From assembly GCA_021851405.1 (NCBI GenBank), contig JAJZDW010000032.1, positions 1 through 36,507 of the forward strand: 36,507 bases of DNA, given 5' to 3'. The number at the start of each line of letters is the position of its first letter. Position 1 is the stretch's first letter. Positions 7,353 to 17,592 of the stretch are shown piece by piece. This stretch comes from Pseudomonadota bacterium. Lineage in GTDB: Bacteria; Pseudomonadota; Gammaproteobacteria; Steroidobacterales; Steroidobacteraceae. Both the position numbers and the translations under genes were made by a program. Under the pieces are notes generated by a model. That model saw only the letters and a program-made list of their open reading frames with translations. It had not been told where the DNA came from and did not search any database.

Positions 7353-8003
7353 TCAGCGCTGCTTCTTCAGTGCCGCCGGCTTCTCGCCGGCCGCCAGCCG
7401 CTGGATCACCGCGTCGAGTCCATGCTGCTGGATCTGCGGACCGAGCTCGGCGCGGTAGCTCGTGACGTAGCTGATGCCCTCGACGTTCAGATCAAACGCC
7501 TGCCACCCCGACGGGGTCATGTACACGTAGAACAGCACCGGAATCGTTGCGCCGTTCGAGCGCTTGAACACCGTGCGCACCGTGGCGACCTTGGTGCCGG
7601 GCTTCACGTGCGTCGGGTAGACCGTGAGCATGTTCGAGTGAAATTCGAGCAACGCCGCCCCGTAATTCTTCACCATCGAGTCTTTGAACGCCTGGATGAA
7701 GCGTTGCTTCTGCTCGGGGCTTGCCTGGCGCCCGAACCGCCCGAGCACCAGATCGGCCGCGAGCGGCGCATCGAAATGCGGCAGCAGGTACTTATTGACG
7801 ATGGCCGCGATCTTCTCAGGATGGTCGCGCAGTTCGGCGCGATGGCCATTCAACGCCGCGAGCATCTCGTTGGCCACCGATTGGACCATCACGGAGGGCT
7901 GCTCGAACGCCGCCGTCTCCGACGGTGCGGCGGCATACGCCACCGGCTGCAACATCAATGGGCCGGCCAGGGCCGCCACGGCAATCAGAGTCACGGCTTT
8001 CAT
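7353..8003 (-). CDS. mlaC: Periplasmic phospholipid-binding protein MlaC
   Basis: The 216-residue protein has a signal peptide (MKAVTLIAVAALAGPLMLQPVAYAA) and the Ttg2D/MlaC fold markers: a helical N-terminal part (NKYLLPHFDAPLAADLVLGRFGRQASPEQKQRFIQAF) and the later strand segments (GWQAFDLNVEGISYVTSYR). MlaC shuttles phospholipid between MlaA in the outer membrane and MlaD in the inner membrane. The ATG at 8003 overlaps the mlaD stop (TGATG), and AAAGGAG lies eight bases upstream, pointing to translational coupling. A GTG codon directly before the ATG is less likely to be the start. Confidence 0.94.
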   Translation of the reverse strand: MKAVTLIAVAALAGPLMLQPVAYAAAPSETAAFEQPSVMVQSVANEMLAALNGHRAELRDHPEKIAAIVNKYLLPHFDAPLAADLVLGRFGRQASPEQKQRFIQAFKDSMVKNYGAALLEFHSNMLTVYPTHVKPGTKVATVRTVFKRSNGATIPVLFYVYMTPSGWQAFDLNVEGISYVTSYRAELGPQIQQHGLDAVIQRLAAGEKPAALKKQR

Positions 8004-8515
8004 CACTTCTGCTCCTTTGCCCCGCCGCCCGAACTCTTCGAGCCGTTCTTGCTGGCGAAGTTGGCAAAAAACTTGTTGATCAGGTTCTCAAGCACGAGCG
8101 CCGACTGCGTCTGAATGATCTCGCTGCCCGCCTTCAGATAGGTCGGCATGCCGCCCGGGCTGATGCTGATGTACTGCCCGCCGAGGAGCCCCTCGGTGTC
8201 GATGCTCGCGGCACTGTCCATCGGGATCTGGTTGAAATGCGGGTTGATGAGCAGCCACACCTTGGCCCGCTCGGTATTGGTGTCGAAGTCGATCCGGGTC
8301 ACCTGCCCGATGCGCACGCCCGCCATGCGCACCGGCGCGCCGACTTTCAGGCTGCCGATGTTGTCGAACTGTGCCGTGACGTCGTACCCGACCGGCTTGC
8401 TGAAGCTGAACTTCAGGCCATTGGCCGGCAGCTGCATGCTGAGAAACAGCAGCGCCGCGAGCCCGAGCAGCACGAACAGGCCCGTTCCGATTTCAAATGA
8501 GCGATTGGCGCGCAT
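8003..8515 (-). CDS. mlaD: MCE-domain protein MlaD
   Basis: The 170-residue product has one N-terminal transmembrane helix (about residues 9-27, GTGLFVLLGLAALLFLSMQL) and one MCE domain (about 38-118), including GAPVRMAGVRIGQV and LGGQYISISPGG. MlaD forms the hexameric ring on MlaE that takes lipid from MlaC. A positively charged, Ser/Gly-rich tail follows. The gene begins 16 bases after mlaE and shares a base with the mlaC start. Length is close to the E. coli protein (183). Confidence 0.95.
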   Translation of the reverse strand: MRANRSFEIGTGLFVLLGLAALLFLSMQLPANGLKFSFSKPVGYDVTAQFDNIGSLKVGAPVRMAGVRIGQVTRIDFDTNTERAKVWLLINPHFNQIPMDSAASIDTEGLLGGQYISISPGGMPTYLKAGSEIIQTQSALVLENLINKFFANFASKNGSKSSGGGAKEQK

Positions 8516-8531
8516 GGCTGGAAAAATCCTC

Positions 8532-9293
8532 TTACATGAATGCTGCGGTCAGCACGTAATCGAGCAGGAGCGTCATCACCGAGGAGGCCACCACGGTGCG
8601 GGTGGTCGCCAGTCCCACGCCCTCTGCGGTCGGCTCGGCGTGATAGCCCTCGTTGACCGCGATCAGACTGACGACGGCACCGAACACCACGCTCTTGACG
8701 ATCCCTTCGGTCACGTCTTTCAAGGCGACCGCGCTCTGGGTCTGTGACCAGAACGTACCGTGATCGACGCCGAGCATCTGCACGCCGATCAGCTGCGCTC
8801 CGAACAGCCCGATGACGTTGAAAATCGCCGTCAGCAGCGGCATGGCGATCAGTCCGCCCAAAAAGCGCGGCGCGGCCACGTACCGCAGCGGATCGACCGC
8901 CATGACCTCCATGGCGGTGAGCTGATCGGTGGCGCGCATCAGGCCGATCTCCGAGGTCAGCGCCGTGCCGGCCCGCCCGGCGAACAGCAGTGCCGTCAGC
9001 ACCGGCCCGAGTTCCTTCAGCAGCGCGAGCGCCGCGGCGGTCCCGAGTGCCTCGGTCGCCCCGAAGCGATTGAGCAGCTCATAGCCCTGCAGCCCGAGCA
9101 CCATGCCGGTGAACAGGCCCGAGAGCATGATGATGATGAGTGAGCGGGCGCCGGCGTTGTAGATCTGCGCGATGATGAGCTTCGGGCGGGCGAGCGCCGG
9201 GAGACACGCCCCGAGCAGCCGCACGAAGAACAGTCCGGCCACGCCGGTCTTGCGCACCGCCTCGATCACGCCGGCCTTGGATGCAGCGCTCAT
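8532..9293 (-). CDS. mlaE: Phospholipid ABC transporter permease MlaE
   Basis: This 253-residue inner-membrane protein has the five- to six-helix MlaE/YrbE fold and its hallmark segment GRAGTALTSEIGLMRATDQLTAMEVM, followed by VDPLRYVAAPRFLGG. It dimerises, holds the MlaD ring and couples to MlaF. Its start ATG overlaps the mlaF stop by four bases (ATGA), so the two are translationally coupled. Confidence 0.96.
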   Translation of the reverse strand: MSAASKAGVIEAVRKTGVAGLFFVRLLGACLPALARPKLIIAQIYNAGARSLIIIMLSGLFTGMVLGLQGYELLNRFGATEALGTAAALALLKELGPVLTALLFAGRAGTALTSEIGLMRATDQLTAMEVMAVDPLRYVAAPRFLGGLIAMPLLTAIFNVIGLFGAQLIGVQMLGVDHGTFWSQTQSAVALKDVTEGIVKSVVFGAVVSLIAVNEGYHAEPTAEGVGLATTRTVVASSVMTLLLDYVLTAAFM

Positions 9294-10126
9294 CGCGGGC
9301 TCTCCAGCAGTTCGGTGGCGTAATCGGCCGCCGGGTAGTGAAAGCGCACCGGCCCTTCGGCCCCGCCGGTCATGAACTGGCGCACCGTCGGGGAGTCGCT
9401 GCGCGCGAGCTCCGCGGGGGTTCCCGAGGCCACCACCCGGCCCTCGGAGAGCAGATAGCTGTAATCGGCGATGCTCTCGATCTCGTGCACGTCGTGGGAG
9501 ACCACGATGCTCGTGATCTTCAGAGCGTCGTTCATCTGCTTGATCAGGCGCAGGATCACCCCGAGGGAGATCGGATCGAGCCCGACGAACGGCTCATCGT
9601 AGATCAGCACTTCCGGGTCCATCACGATGGCCCGCGCCAGCGCCACGCGCCGCGCCATGCCGCCGGAGAGCTCCCCGGGCATCAGGTGCGCCGCGCCACG
9701 CAGACCGACGGCCTCCAGTTTGGTGAGCACGAGATTGCGGATCAGCGGTTCGGGCAGATCCGTATGTTCGCGCACCGGAAAGGCGACGTTCTCGAACACG
9801 TCGATGTCCGTCAGCAGCGCCCCGTTCTGAAACAGCATGCCCATGCGCTGGCGCGAGGCATAGAGCTCGGCGTTGCCGAGCGTGCCGACGTCCTTGCCGA
9901 ACACCGACACCACGCCTCGGTCGGCGTAGATCTGCCCGGTGATCAGGCGCAGCAGCGTCGTCTTGCCCGTACCGCTCGGCCCCATCACCGCGGTGATGAG
10001 TCCGCGGCGCGCGGCGATGTCGAGCCCAGAGAAGATGGGCCGGCCGTCAATGGCATAGTGCACGCCGCGCACGTCGATGACCGCGTCGTGCGGCACTTGC
10101 GCCGCGGCGCTTGCTGATTCACTCAC
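9290..10126 (-). CDS. mlaF: Phospholipid ABC transporter ATPase MlaF
   Basis: The 278-residue ATPase has Walker A GPSGTGKTT, signature LSGGMARRVALARAI and Walker B VLIYDEPFVGLDP, all as in MlaF. It drives lipid movement through MlaE. The start is GTG at 10126 with AGGGA five bases upstream; no better ATG exists. It is the first mla gene on this strand and lies only 32 bases after the aldolase gene, so the two may share a transcript. Confidence 0.95.
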   Translation of the reverse strand: MSESASAAAQVPHDAVIDVRGVHYAIDGRPIFSGLDIAARRGLITAVMGPSGTGKTTLLRLITGQIYADRGVVSVFGKDVGTLGNAELYASRQRMGMLFQNGALLTDIDVFENVAFPVREHTDLPEPLIRNLVLTKLEAVGLRGAAHLMPGELSGGMARRVALARAIVMDPEVLIYDEPFVGLDPISLGVILRLIKQMNDALKITSIVVSHDVHEIESIADYSYLLSEGRVVASGTPAELARSDSPTVRQFMTGGAEGPVRFHYPAADYATELLESPR

Positions 10127-10158
10127 GCGGGTCCCTGCCTCCTCGCTGCCCCGCCGGT

Positions 10159-11178
10159 TCAGGCGGCGCGCTCCAGGTCGGTCGAGTAGCGGCCCGTGCT
10201 GGCGAGCGCATTGAGCTTGGCACGGCGCAGGAATTCCTGCTGGCCGGCCTTGAAGTCCGCGCTACGCCCGCCCCAGGCGGCCAGCGCCGTCTCCTGCAAC
10301 GCCCGACCGTAGCTGAAGGTGACGGCCCAGGGGAGCGAGCCGGTCTGATGGATCAGGGACAAGTGCAGTGTCGCCTCCGTAGGCGATTGTCCGCCGGAGA
10401 GAAACGCGATGCCGGGCACCGCCGGCGGGACGTGGCGCTTCAGGCAGCGCACCGTCGCCTCGGCGACCACCTCCGGAGCGGCGCGCTTGGCGGCCTTCTT
10501 CCCGGAGATGACCATGTTCGGCTTCAGCACCATGCCCTCGAGGACGATGCGCTGATCCTGCAGCTGCTTAAAGACACAGCTGAGCGTCGCGTCGGTCACT
10601 TCCTCGCAGCGCTCGATCGAGTGATCGCCGTCCATCAGCACCTCGGGCTCGACGATCGGCACGATGTCGTTCTCCTGGCACAGCGCCGCATAGCGCGCCA
10701 GCGCATGCGCATTGGCCTCGATGGCGAATGCACTGGGGATGCCCGCGGCGATGTCGATCACCGCGCGCCACTTGGCGAAGCGCGCACCGAGCGCGCGGTA
10801 CTCGATCAGCCGCTCGCGCAGCCCATCGAGCCCCTCGGTGATCGTCTCGCCCGGGAAGCCGGCGAGCGGCTTCGCGCCGCGGTCGACCTTGATGCCCGGC
10901 ACGATGTTCTGCTTCGTGAGGAACTGCGCAAACGGCGTGCCATCGGCGCTCTTCTGACGCAGAGTCTCCTCGTACAGGATCACCCCGCTGATCGACTCGG
11001 CCGCCCCCGGGGCGCTGAAGAGCATGTCGCGATAGGCGCGCCGGTGCTCCTCGGTCGACTCGAGCTGGATCGCCTCGAAACGCTTGCGAATAGTGCCGGT
11101 GCTCTCGTCCGCGGCCAGGATCCCTTTGCCGCGGGCGACCATTGCCTGGGCAATCCGAGCAAGCTCACTGCGATTCAT
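10159..11178 (-). CDS. Class I fructose-bisphosphate aldolase
   Basis: The 339-residue enzyme is a Schiff-base (class I) aldolase that interconverts fructose 1,6-bisphosphate and the two triose phosphates. It shows GKGILAADESTGTIRKRF near the N terminus, GIKVDRGAKPL, the catalytic Lys219 in LEGMVLKPNMV, and the phosphate-binding GIAFLSGGQSPTEATLHL. The ATG at 11178 has GGAGA at good spacing; the open frame continues upstream to 11214 but without family similarity. Bacteria more often use class II enzymes, yet this eukaryote-like class I form occurs in several proteobacteria. It diverges from the suf operon. Confidence 0.94.
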   Translation of the reverse strand: MNRSELARIAQAMVARGKGILAADESTGTIRKRFEAIQLESTEEHRRAYRDMLFSAPGAAESISGVILYEETLRQKSADGTPFAQFLTKQNIVPGIKVDRGAKPLAGFPGETITEGLDGLRERLIEYRALGARFAKWRAVIDIAAGIPSAFAIEANAHALARYAALCQENDIVPIVEPEVLMDGDHSIERCEEVTDATLSCVFKQLQDQRIVLEGMVLKPNMVISGKKAAKRAAPEVVAEATVRCLKRHVPPAVPGIAFLSGGQSPTEATLHLSLIHQTGSLPWAVTFSYGRALQETALAAWGGRSADFKAGQQEFLRRAKLNALASTGRYSTDLERAA

Positions 11179-11290
11179 GACGATTCTCCGCGACAGGGTG
11201 GGTCGGCCGCACATGCCGACGGATCGGCATCACTTCGTTTGCGCGCCGTGAGGCGAGCTAAGGATACCAAATGACCCGCAACCGCGGCGC

Positions 11291-11319
11291 TTGGTTCCGG
11301 GCGCAATTAGTACTAAACT
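11291..11319 (+). promoter_or_regulatory. suf operon promoter
   Basis: TTGGTT (11291-11296) and TAAACT (11314-11319) are separated by 17 bases. A start near 11326 would leave about 19 bases before the regulator ATG. The candidate operator at 11311-11323 covers the -10 box. Confidence 0.55.
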
Positions 11320-11323
11320 AGTC
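11311..11323 (+). promoter_or_regulatory. Candidate Rrf2/IscR-type operator
   Basis: TACTAAACTAGTC contains the dyad ACTA-AAC-TAGT. This matches the core of the IscR type 1 site (ACTR-www-YAGT) and lies across the -10 box of the suf promoter, directly before the Rrf2-family gene. The outer parts of the IscR consensus are not well matched. Autorepression by the adjacent regulator is inferred. Confidence 0.5.
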
Positions 11324-11344
11324 CTAGTTCCAGAGGATACTGCC

Positions 11345-11830
11345 ATGGTCCGAATCAGCCGGCTCACAGACTACGCGACGGTGCTGCTCGCCGTGCTCGC
11401 CGCACAGCCGGAGCGGGTGCAGACGGCCGCATCGCTCGCCGAGCAGACCCACATCGGCGCGCCCACGGTGAGCAAGCTGCTGAAGCAGCTGCAGCGCGCC
11501 GGGCTGGTCATCTCCACGCGCGGCCTGCACGGCGGCTACCAGCTCGCCCGGCCGGCGACGCAGATCAGCGCCGCGGCGATCCTCGATGCGCTCGAGGGCC
11601 CGCTCGCCCTCACCGACTGCTCGGTGGCCCACGGCCACTGCGACATCGAGGACAGCTGCCGCGTCGGGCGCGTCTGGCAGCGGCTGAATCTGACGATTCG
11701 CCGCTCGCTCGGCGACGTGAGCCTCGCGCAGCTGGCCGGCCTCGATCCCATCCACACGCGTCTTCCGGTGCTCGAGCGCGACGTGAAGGTGGCGGTCACC
11801 GCCGCTCCGCTGCGCATCCCGAGTGCCTGA
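11345..11830 (+). CDS. Rrf2-family regulator of the SUF system
   Basis: The 161-residue product has an N-terminal winged helix (about residues 5-65: [44 protein letters not shown]) and three cysteines spaced C-X6-C-X5-C ([15 protein letters not shown], about residues 94-107). IscR and its relatives bind an Fe-S cluster with a similar Cys triad, so cluster sensing is likely. ATG 11345 is preferred over the upstream start at 11291 because AGAGGA lies nine bases before it and the promoter lies between. First gene of the suf operon, 31 bases before sufB. This type is commonly named the SUF assembly regulator. Confidence 0.9.
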   Translation: MVRISRLTDYATVLLAVLAAQPERVQTAASLAEQTHIGAPTVSKLLKQLQRAGLVISTRGLHGGYQLARPATQISAAAILDALEGPLALTDCSVAHGHCDIEDSCRVGRVWQRLNLTIRRSLGDVSLAQLAGLDPIHTRLPVLERDVKVAVTAAPLRIPSA

Positions 11831-11861
11831 TCGACGATATAACCAGATCGCTTTACCGCAC

Positions 11862-13307
<1,446 letters not shown>

Positions 13308-13323
13308 CCCCAAGGTCATACGA

Positions 13324-14073
13324 ATGCTCACGATCAAGAATTTGCACGCCACCGTCGATGGTCAGGAGATCCTCAAGGGCCTCGAGCTCGAGGTCCCCGA
13401 GGGTGAGGTGCACGCCATCATGGGTCCGAACGGCTCGGGCAAGAGCACGCTCGCGCACGTGCTCGCCGGCCGCCCCGGCTACACCGTCACGGCCGGTTCG
13501 GTGCACTTCAAGGGGCGCGATCTGCTCGCGCTCAGCCCCGAGGAGCGCGCGCGCGAGGGCGTGTTCCTCGGCTTCCAGTACCCGGTGGAGATCCCCGGGG
13601 TGAACAACGTCTATCTGCTGAAGGCCGCGGTGAACGCAGCGCGCGCCCACCGCGGCGAACCGGAAGTCGATGCGTTCGAGTTCCTCACCCTGGTGCGCGA
13701 GAAGATGCGCCTGATGCGCATGGACGACAGCATGCTCTCGCGCGGGGTCAACGAGGGGTTCTCGGGCGGGGAGAAGAAGCGCAACGAGATTCTGCAGATG
13801 CTGGTACTCGAGCCGAGTCTCGCCGTGCTCGATGAGACCGACTCGGGACTGGACATCGATGCGCTGAAGATCGTCGCTCACGGCGTCAACACGCTGCGCG
13901 CCCCGAACCGCTCGCAGCTGCTGGTGACGCACTATCAGCGCCTGCTCGAGCACATCGTACCCGACGCTGTGCACGTGCTGGTCAAGGGCCGCATCGTGCG
14001 CAGCGGCGATCGGACCCTGGCGCTCGAGCTCGAGAAGCGCGGCTACGACTGGCTGATCGGCGAGGCGGCATGA
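13324..14073 (+). CDS. sufC: SUF system ATPase SufC
   Basis: This 249-residue ABC-type ATPase has Walker A GPNGSGKST, the SufC-specific signature FSGGEKKRNEILQM and Walker B LAVLDETDSGLDIDAL. SufC binds SufB and SufD and uses ATP to open the scaffold for cluster assembly. It starts 17 bases after sufB and ends with a four-base ATGA overlap with sufD. Confidence 0.97.
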   Translation: MLTIKNLHATVDGQEILKGLELEVPEGEVHAIMGPNGSGKSTLAHVLAGRPGYTVTAGSVHFKGRDLLALSPEERAREGVFLGFQYPVEIPGVNNVYLLKAAVNAARAHRGEPEVDAFEFLTLVREKMRLMRMDDSMLSRGVNEGFSGGEKKRNEILQMLVLEPSLAVLDETDSGLDIDALKIVAHGVNTLRAPNRSQLLVTHYQRLLEHIVPDAVHVLVKGRIVRSGDRTLALELEKRGYDWLIGEAA

Positions 14074-15356
14074 ACGGCGCAGTGCTCAATCGCCTGAAAG
14101 AGGAGTTCGGCGCGGTGCGCGCCGCACTGCCCGAGAGCGTGATCGGCTCGGCACGACGCGGGGAGGCGCTCGAGGCGCTCTGCGCGCAGGGTCTGCCCGG
14201 GACTCGCGATGAGAACTGGCGCTACACGGACCTGCGCCGCCTCGAGCAGGCGCGCTTCGCGCCCGCTCAGGCCCAGGCGGCGGTGCTGCCGCCGCTGCCC
14301 ACCGCGCCGGAGGGATACGTGCGCTATGTGTTCCTGGACGGCCGTCTGCACACCGACGCCGACGCTCCGCACGGCGTCGTGGTGCGCACGGCGCGCTCGC
14401 AGGAACCCGGCTCAACCCCCTGGCGGCTCGAGGCGCGTCTGCCCGAGGCGCGCCTGGCGCTCCTCAATGAGACGTTCGCCACCGACGCCGTCTCGATCGA
14501 CGTGGCCCCCGGCACGCAAGCCACCGGCATCGAGCTACTGTTCGTCGCCTCGGCGGCTGCGACCGAGGGCGCCTCGTATCCGCGCGTGCGGCTCGCACTC
14601 GGTGCGGGCGCTCGCGTGAGCGTCATCGAGCGCCACCTAGGCCGCGCCGAGGCGCACAGCCTGGTGAACAGCGCGGTGCACGTGGACCTCGCCGCGGCTG
14701 CCACCCTGACCCATTATCGGGTGCAGCAGCTCGGCGCGCAGGCGGCGTGGTTCGACACGCTCTCGGCGGAACTCGCCGCCGAGGCCCGCTACGATCTGCT
14801 CGCCGTCGGCGCCGGTGCGCTCAGCGCCCGCTCGACGGTCCATGCACGCCTCAGCGGCCGCGGGGCCGCGATGTCCCTGGCCGCCGCTGCGCTCGCCGAT
14901 GGCCAGCAGAGCCTCGACCTCTACGCCCTCAGCGAGCACATCGCCCCGCACACGCGCACCGAGCAGACCTTTCGCGGCATCGCCTCGAGCCGGGCCCGCG
15001 CCGCGTTCAACGGCAAGGTCATCGTGCGCGAGACCGCTCGCGGCACCGACTCGCGCCAGTCCCTGCGCGGCCTGCTCGACGGCACGCAATGTGAGATCGA
15101 CCTGCGCCCGCAGCTGGAGATCTACACCGACGAGGTCCGCTGCAGCCACGGCGCGACCGCCGGCAAGCTCGATGAGAACATGCTGTTCTATCTGCTCTCG
15201 CGGGGCATCGCCCCCGAGGCGGCGCAGCACTTGCTCAAATGGGCGTTTCTCGAGGATGTGATCGCGAAGATCGCCCCGCGCGACCTGCGCCGCCAAGTCG
15301 AGACGACGCTGCTCGGGCAGATGCGCGATCTGGATACTTTGAAGGAGTTGCTGTGA
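14070..15356 (+). CDS. sufD: Fe-S cluster assembly protein SufD
   Basis: The 428-residue product is the SufD subunit. The N-terminal part is helical (RDENWRYTDLRRLEQARF). The C-terminal part has the beta-helix and YTDEVRCSHGATAGKLDENMLFYLLSRGI, containing the conserved His that pairs with the SufB Cys at the subunit interface. The N-terminal half is poorly conserved, as usual for SufD. Start overlaps sufC by four bases; its stop overlaps the sufS GTG. Confidence 0.96.
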   Translation: MNGAVLNRLKEEFGAVRAALPESVIGSARRGEALEALCAQGLPGTRDENWRYTDLRRLEQARFAPAQAQAAVLPPLPTAPEGYVRYVFLDGRLHTDADAPHGVVVRTARSQEPGSTPWRLEARLPEARLALLNETFATDAVSIDVAPGTQATGIELLFVASAAATEGASYPRVRLALGAGARVSVIERHLGRAEAHSLVNSAVHVDLAAAATLTHYRVQQLGAQAAWFDTLSAELAAEARYDLLAVGAGALSARSTVHARLSGRGAAMSLAAAALADGQQSLDLYALSEHIAPHTRTEQTFRGIASSRARAAFNGKVIVRETARGTDSRQSLRGLLDGTQCEIDLRPQLEIYTDEVRCSHGATAGKLDENMLFYLLSRGIAPEAAQHLLKWAFLEDVIAKIAPRDLRRQVETTLLGQMRDLDTLKELL

Positions 15357-16588
15357 GCACTGCCGCCGCACCGTTCGACGTGACCCGCGTGCGCCGCGAT
15401 TTTCCGATTCTCGCCCAACACGTCAACGGCCACCCGCTGGTCTATCTCGACAGCGCGGCGTCCGGACAGCGGCCGAACGCGGTGCTGCGTGCCGTGGAGC
15501 GCTACGAGACGCATCATCACTCGAACGTGCACCGCGGCGTACACGCTCTCAGCCAGGCCGCCACCGAGGCTTTCGAGGGGGCGCGCGAGCGGGCGCGCCG
15601 CTTCCTCAACGCCCGCTCGCGACGCGAAATCGTGTTCGTGCGCGGCACCACCGAGGGCATCAACCTCGTGGCGCAGGCGTTTGCCCGCCCGCGCTTTGGC
15701 CCCGGCGATGAGATCCTGATCACCGGCCTTGAGCACCACGCCAACATCGTGCCGTGGCAGATGGTCTGCGAGCAGACCGGCTGTACGCTGAAGGTCGCGC
15801 CGATCGATCGGCGCGGGGAACTCGATCTCGATCGCTTCCTCCGGCAGCTCACCGCCCGCACTCGCTTAGTCGCAGTGGCGCACGTATCGAACGCCCTCGG
15901 CACCGTCCTGCCGGTCGAGCGTATCGTGGAGGCGGCACACTCGTGCGGCGCTCTGGTGCTGCTCGATGGTGCACAGGCCGTCCCGCACACCGCCATCGAC
16001 GTCCAGGCGCTCGGCTGCGACTTCTACGCCTTCTCCGGACACAAACTGTACGGTCCGACCGGCATCGGCGTGCTGTTCGGCCGCGAGGAGCTGCTCGAGG
16101 AGATGCCGCCGTGGCAGGGCGGCGGGGACATGATCCGCACCGTCTCGTTCGAGAAAAGCACCTACAACGATCTGCCGTGGAAGTTCGAGGCGGGCACGCC
16201 GAACATCTCCGGCGCCGTCGGCCTCGCCGCGGCGATGGACTACCTCGAGGGACTCGACATCGAGGCGGTCGCGGCGCACGAGCAGCGACTGCTCGCACTC
16301 GCCACGGCCGAGCTCAGCCGCATCCCGGGCCTGGAGATCATCGGCACCGCGGCGCACAAGGCCGCAGTGCTCTCCTTCACGCTGCGCGGCTGTCACCCGC
16401 ACGATCTGGGCACCATCCTTGACAGCGAAGGCGTGGCGATCCGGACCGGCCACCACTGCGCGATGCCGGTCATGACGTTCTTCGACATCCCGGCGACCGC
16501 GCGCGCCTCCTTCGGCTGCTACAACACCGAGGCGGACGTGGACGCACTGGTGGCGGCGCTCGGCAAGGCCCGCGAGGTGTTCGGCTGA
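15353..16588 (+). CDS. sufS: Cysteine desulfurase SufS
   Basis: This 411-residue PLP enzyme takes sulfur from cysteine for cluster assembly. The PLP Lys is residue 231 (FSGHKLYGPTG) and the persulfide Cys is residue 369 (RTGHHCAMPVM), the group II arrangement. The GTG at 15353 is chosen because AAGGAG lies five bases before it and it overlaps the sufD stop (GTGA); the frame opens further upstream at 15239 without similarity. The stop overlaps the start of the next gene by one base. Confidence 0.97.
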   Translation: MSTAAAPFDVTRVRRDFPILAQHVNGHPLVYLDSAASGQRPNAVLRAVERYETHHHSNVHRGVHALSQAATEAFEGARERARRFLNARSRREIVFVRGTTEGINLVAQAFARPRFGPGDEILITGLEHHANIVPWQMVCEQTGCTLKVAPIDRRGELDLDRFLRQLTARTRLVAVAHVSNALGTVLPVERIVEAAHSCGALVLLDGAQAVPHTAIDVQALGCDFYAFSGHKLYGPTGIGVLFGREELLEEMPPWQGGGDMIRTVSFEKSTYNDLPWKFEAGTPNISGAVGLAAAMDYLEGLDIEAVAAHEQRLLALATAELSRIPGLEIIGTAAHKAAVLSFTLRGCHPHDLGTILDSEGVAIRTGHHCAMPVMTFFDIPATARASFGCYNTEADVDALVAALGKAREVFG

Positions 16589-17037
16589 TGGACCTGAAAG
16601 ATCTCTATCGCGACGTGATCCTCGATCACAACCGCCAACCGCGCAACTTCGGGGCGCTCGAGGGCGCCAATGCGCACGCCGATGGCCACAACCCGCTGTG
16701 CGGCGACCGGCTCACCGTGTGGGTGCGACTGCAGGGCGAGCGCATCACCGAGGTGCGCTTCGAGGGCAAGGGCTGCGCCATCTCGACCGCATCCGCCTCG
16801 CTGATGACCGAAGCGGTCAAGGGCAAGGACACCGCAACGGTGCGCCGACTCTTCGAGCAGGTCCACGCCCTGCTGACGCACCCGAACGGCACGCCCGACG
16901 CCGCCCTCGGCAAGCTCGCTGCGCTCGGCGGGGTCAGTGAGTTTCCGGCGCGGGTCAAGTGCGCGACGCTGTGCTGGCACACCTTGAACGCGGCGCTCGA
17001 GCGCAGCGCCGATGCGGTCACCACGGAGGGAGGTTGA
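16588..17037 (+). CDS. sufU: SufU-type sulfur transfer/scaffold protein
   Basis: The 149-residue protein belongs to the IscU/NifU-N fold. Its residues fit SufU: Cys38 and Asp40 in NPLCGD, Cys63 in GKGCAIS, and Cys125 in VKCATLCWHT, with an insertion of about 20 residues before the last Cys that separates SufU from IscU. In Bacillus SufU is a zinc protein that accepts sulfur from SufS, so here it probably replaces SufE. It overlaps sufS by one base (TGATG). Confidence 0.93.
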   Translation: MDLKDLYRDVILDHNRQPRNFGALEGANAHADGHNPLCGDRLTVWVRLQGERITEVRFEGKGCAISTASASLMTEAVKGKDTATVRRLFEQVHALLTHPNGTPDAALGKLAALGGVSEFPARVKCATLCWHTLNAALERSADAVTTEGG

Positions 17038-17040
17038 AGC

Positions 17041-17592
17041 ATGCCCGGTTATGACAGCGAACCGTTCGTCGTACAGCGCGAAGTGAGCGCGGTCATCGTG
17101 CCGGCCGGCACCGAGGTCACCCTGCAACCGGGCCAGTCCGGCTACATCACGCAGGCGCTCGGTGGCAGCTTCACGGTGTACATCGAGGGCAACCTCTTTC
17201 GCATCAGCGGCGAGGACGCCGAGGCGATCGGCCGCGAACCGGTCAAGCCACCGGAGCTGCCGCCCAATGCCACGGAAGAGGACGTGCGCCAACTCGCCTG
17301 GGCGCAGATGCGCACCTGCTACGACCCGGAGATTCCGATCAACATCGTCGATCTCGGCCTGGTGTACGACTGCGAAGTGCAGGGCCACGAGGACGGCACG
17401 CGCAGCGTGGCGATCAAACTGACTCTCACGGCGCCGGGCTGCGGCATGGGCGAGGTCCTGGTCGATGACGTGCGCGACAAGGTCGAGCGGATCCCCACGG
17501 TGCGCGCCGCGAGCGTCGAGCTCACCTTCGACCCGCCGTGGAACCAGAGCATGATGTCCGAGGCGGCCCGCCTGCAGACCGGCATGTTCTGA
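17041..17592 (+). CDS. sufT: Fe-S assembly auxiliary protein SufT (MIP18/DUF59 domain)
   Basis: The 183-residue product has an N-terminal extension of about 85 residues followed by a DUF59 domain with DPEIPINIVDLGLVYD and TAPGCGMGEVLVDDV, where the Cys is conserved. SufT in Staphylococcus is needed for Fe-S protein maturation when demand is high. AGGGAGG lies before the ATG, three bases after the sufU-type gene. It is the last gene of the operon; no terminator with a T-run follows. Confidence 0.93.
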   Translation: MPGYDSEPFVVQREVSAVIVPAGTEVTLQPGQSGYITQALGGSFTVYIEGNLFRISGEDAEAIGREPVKPPELPPNATEEDVRQLAWAQMRTCYDPEIPINIVDLGLVYDCEVQGHEDGTRSVAIKLTLTAPGCGMGEVLVDDVRDKVERIPTVRAASVELTFDPPWNQSMMSEAARLQTGMF

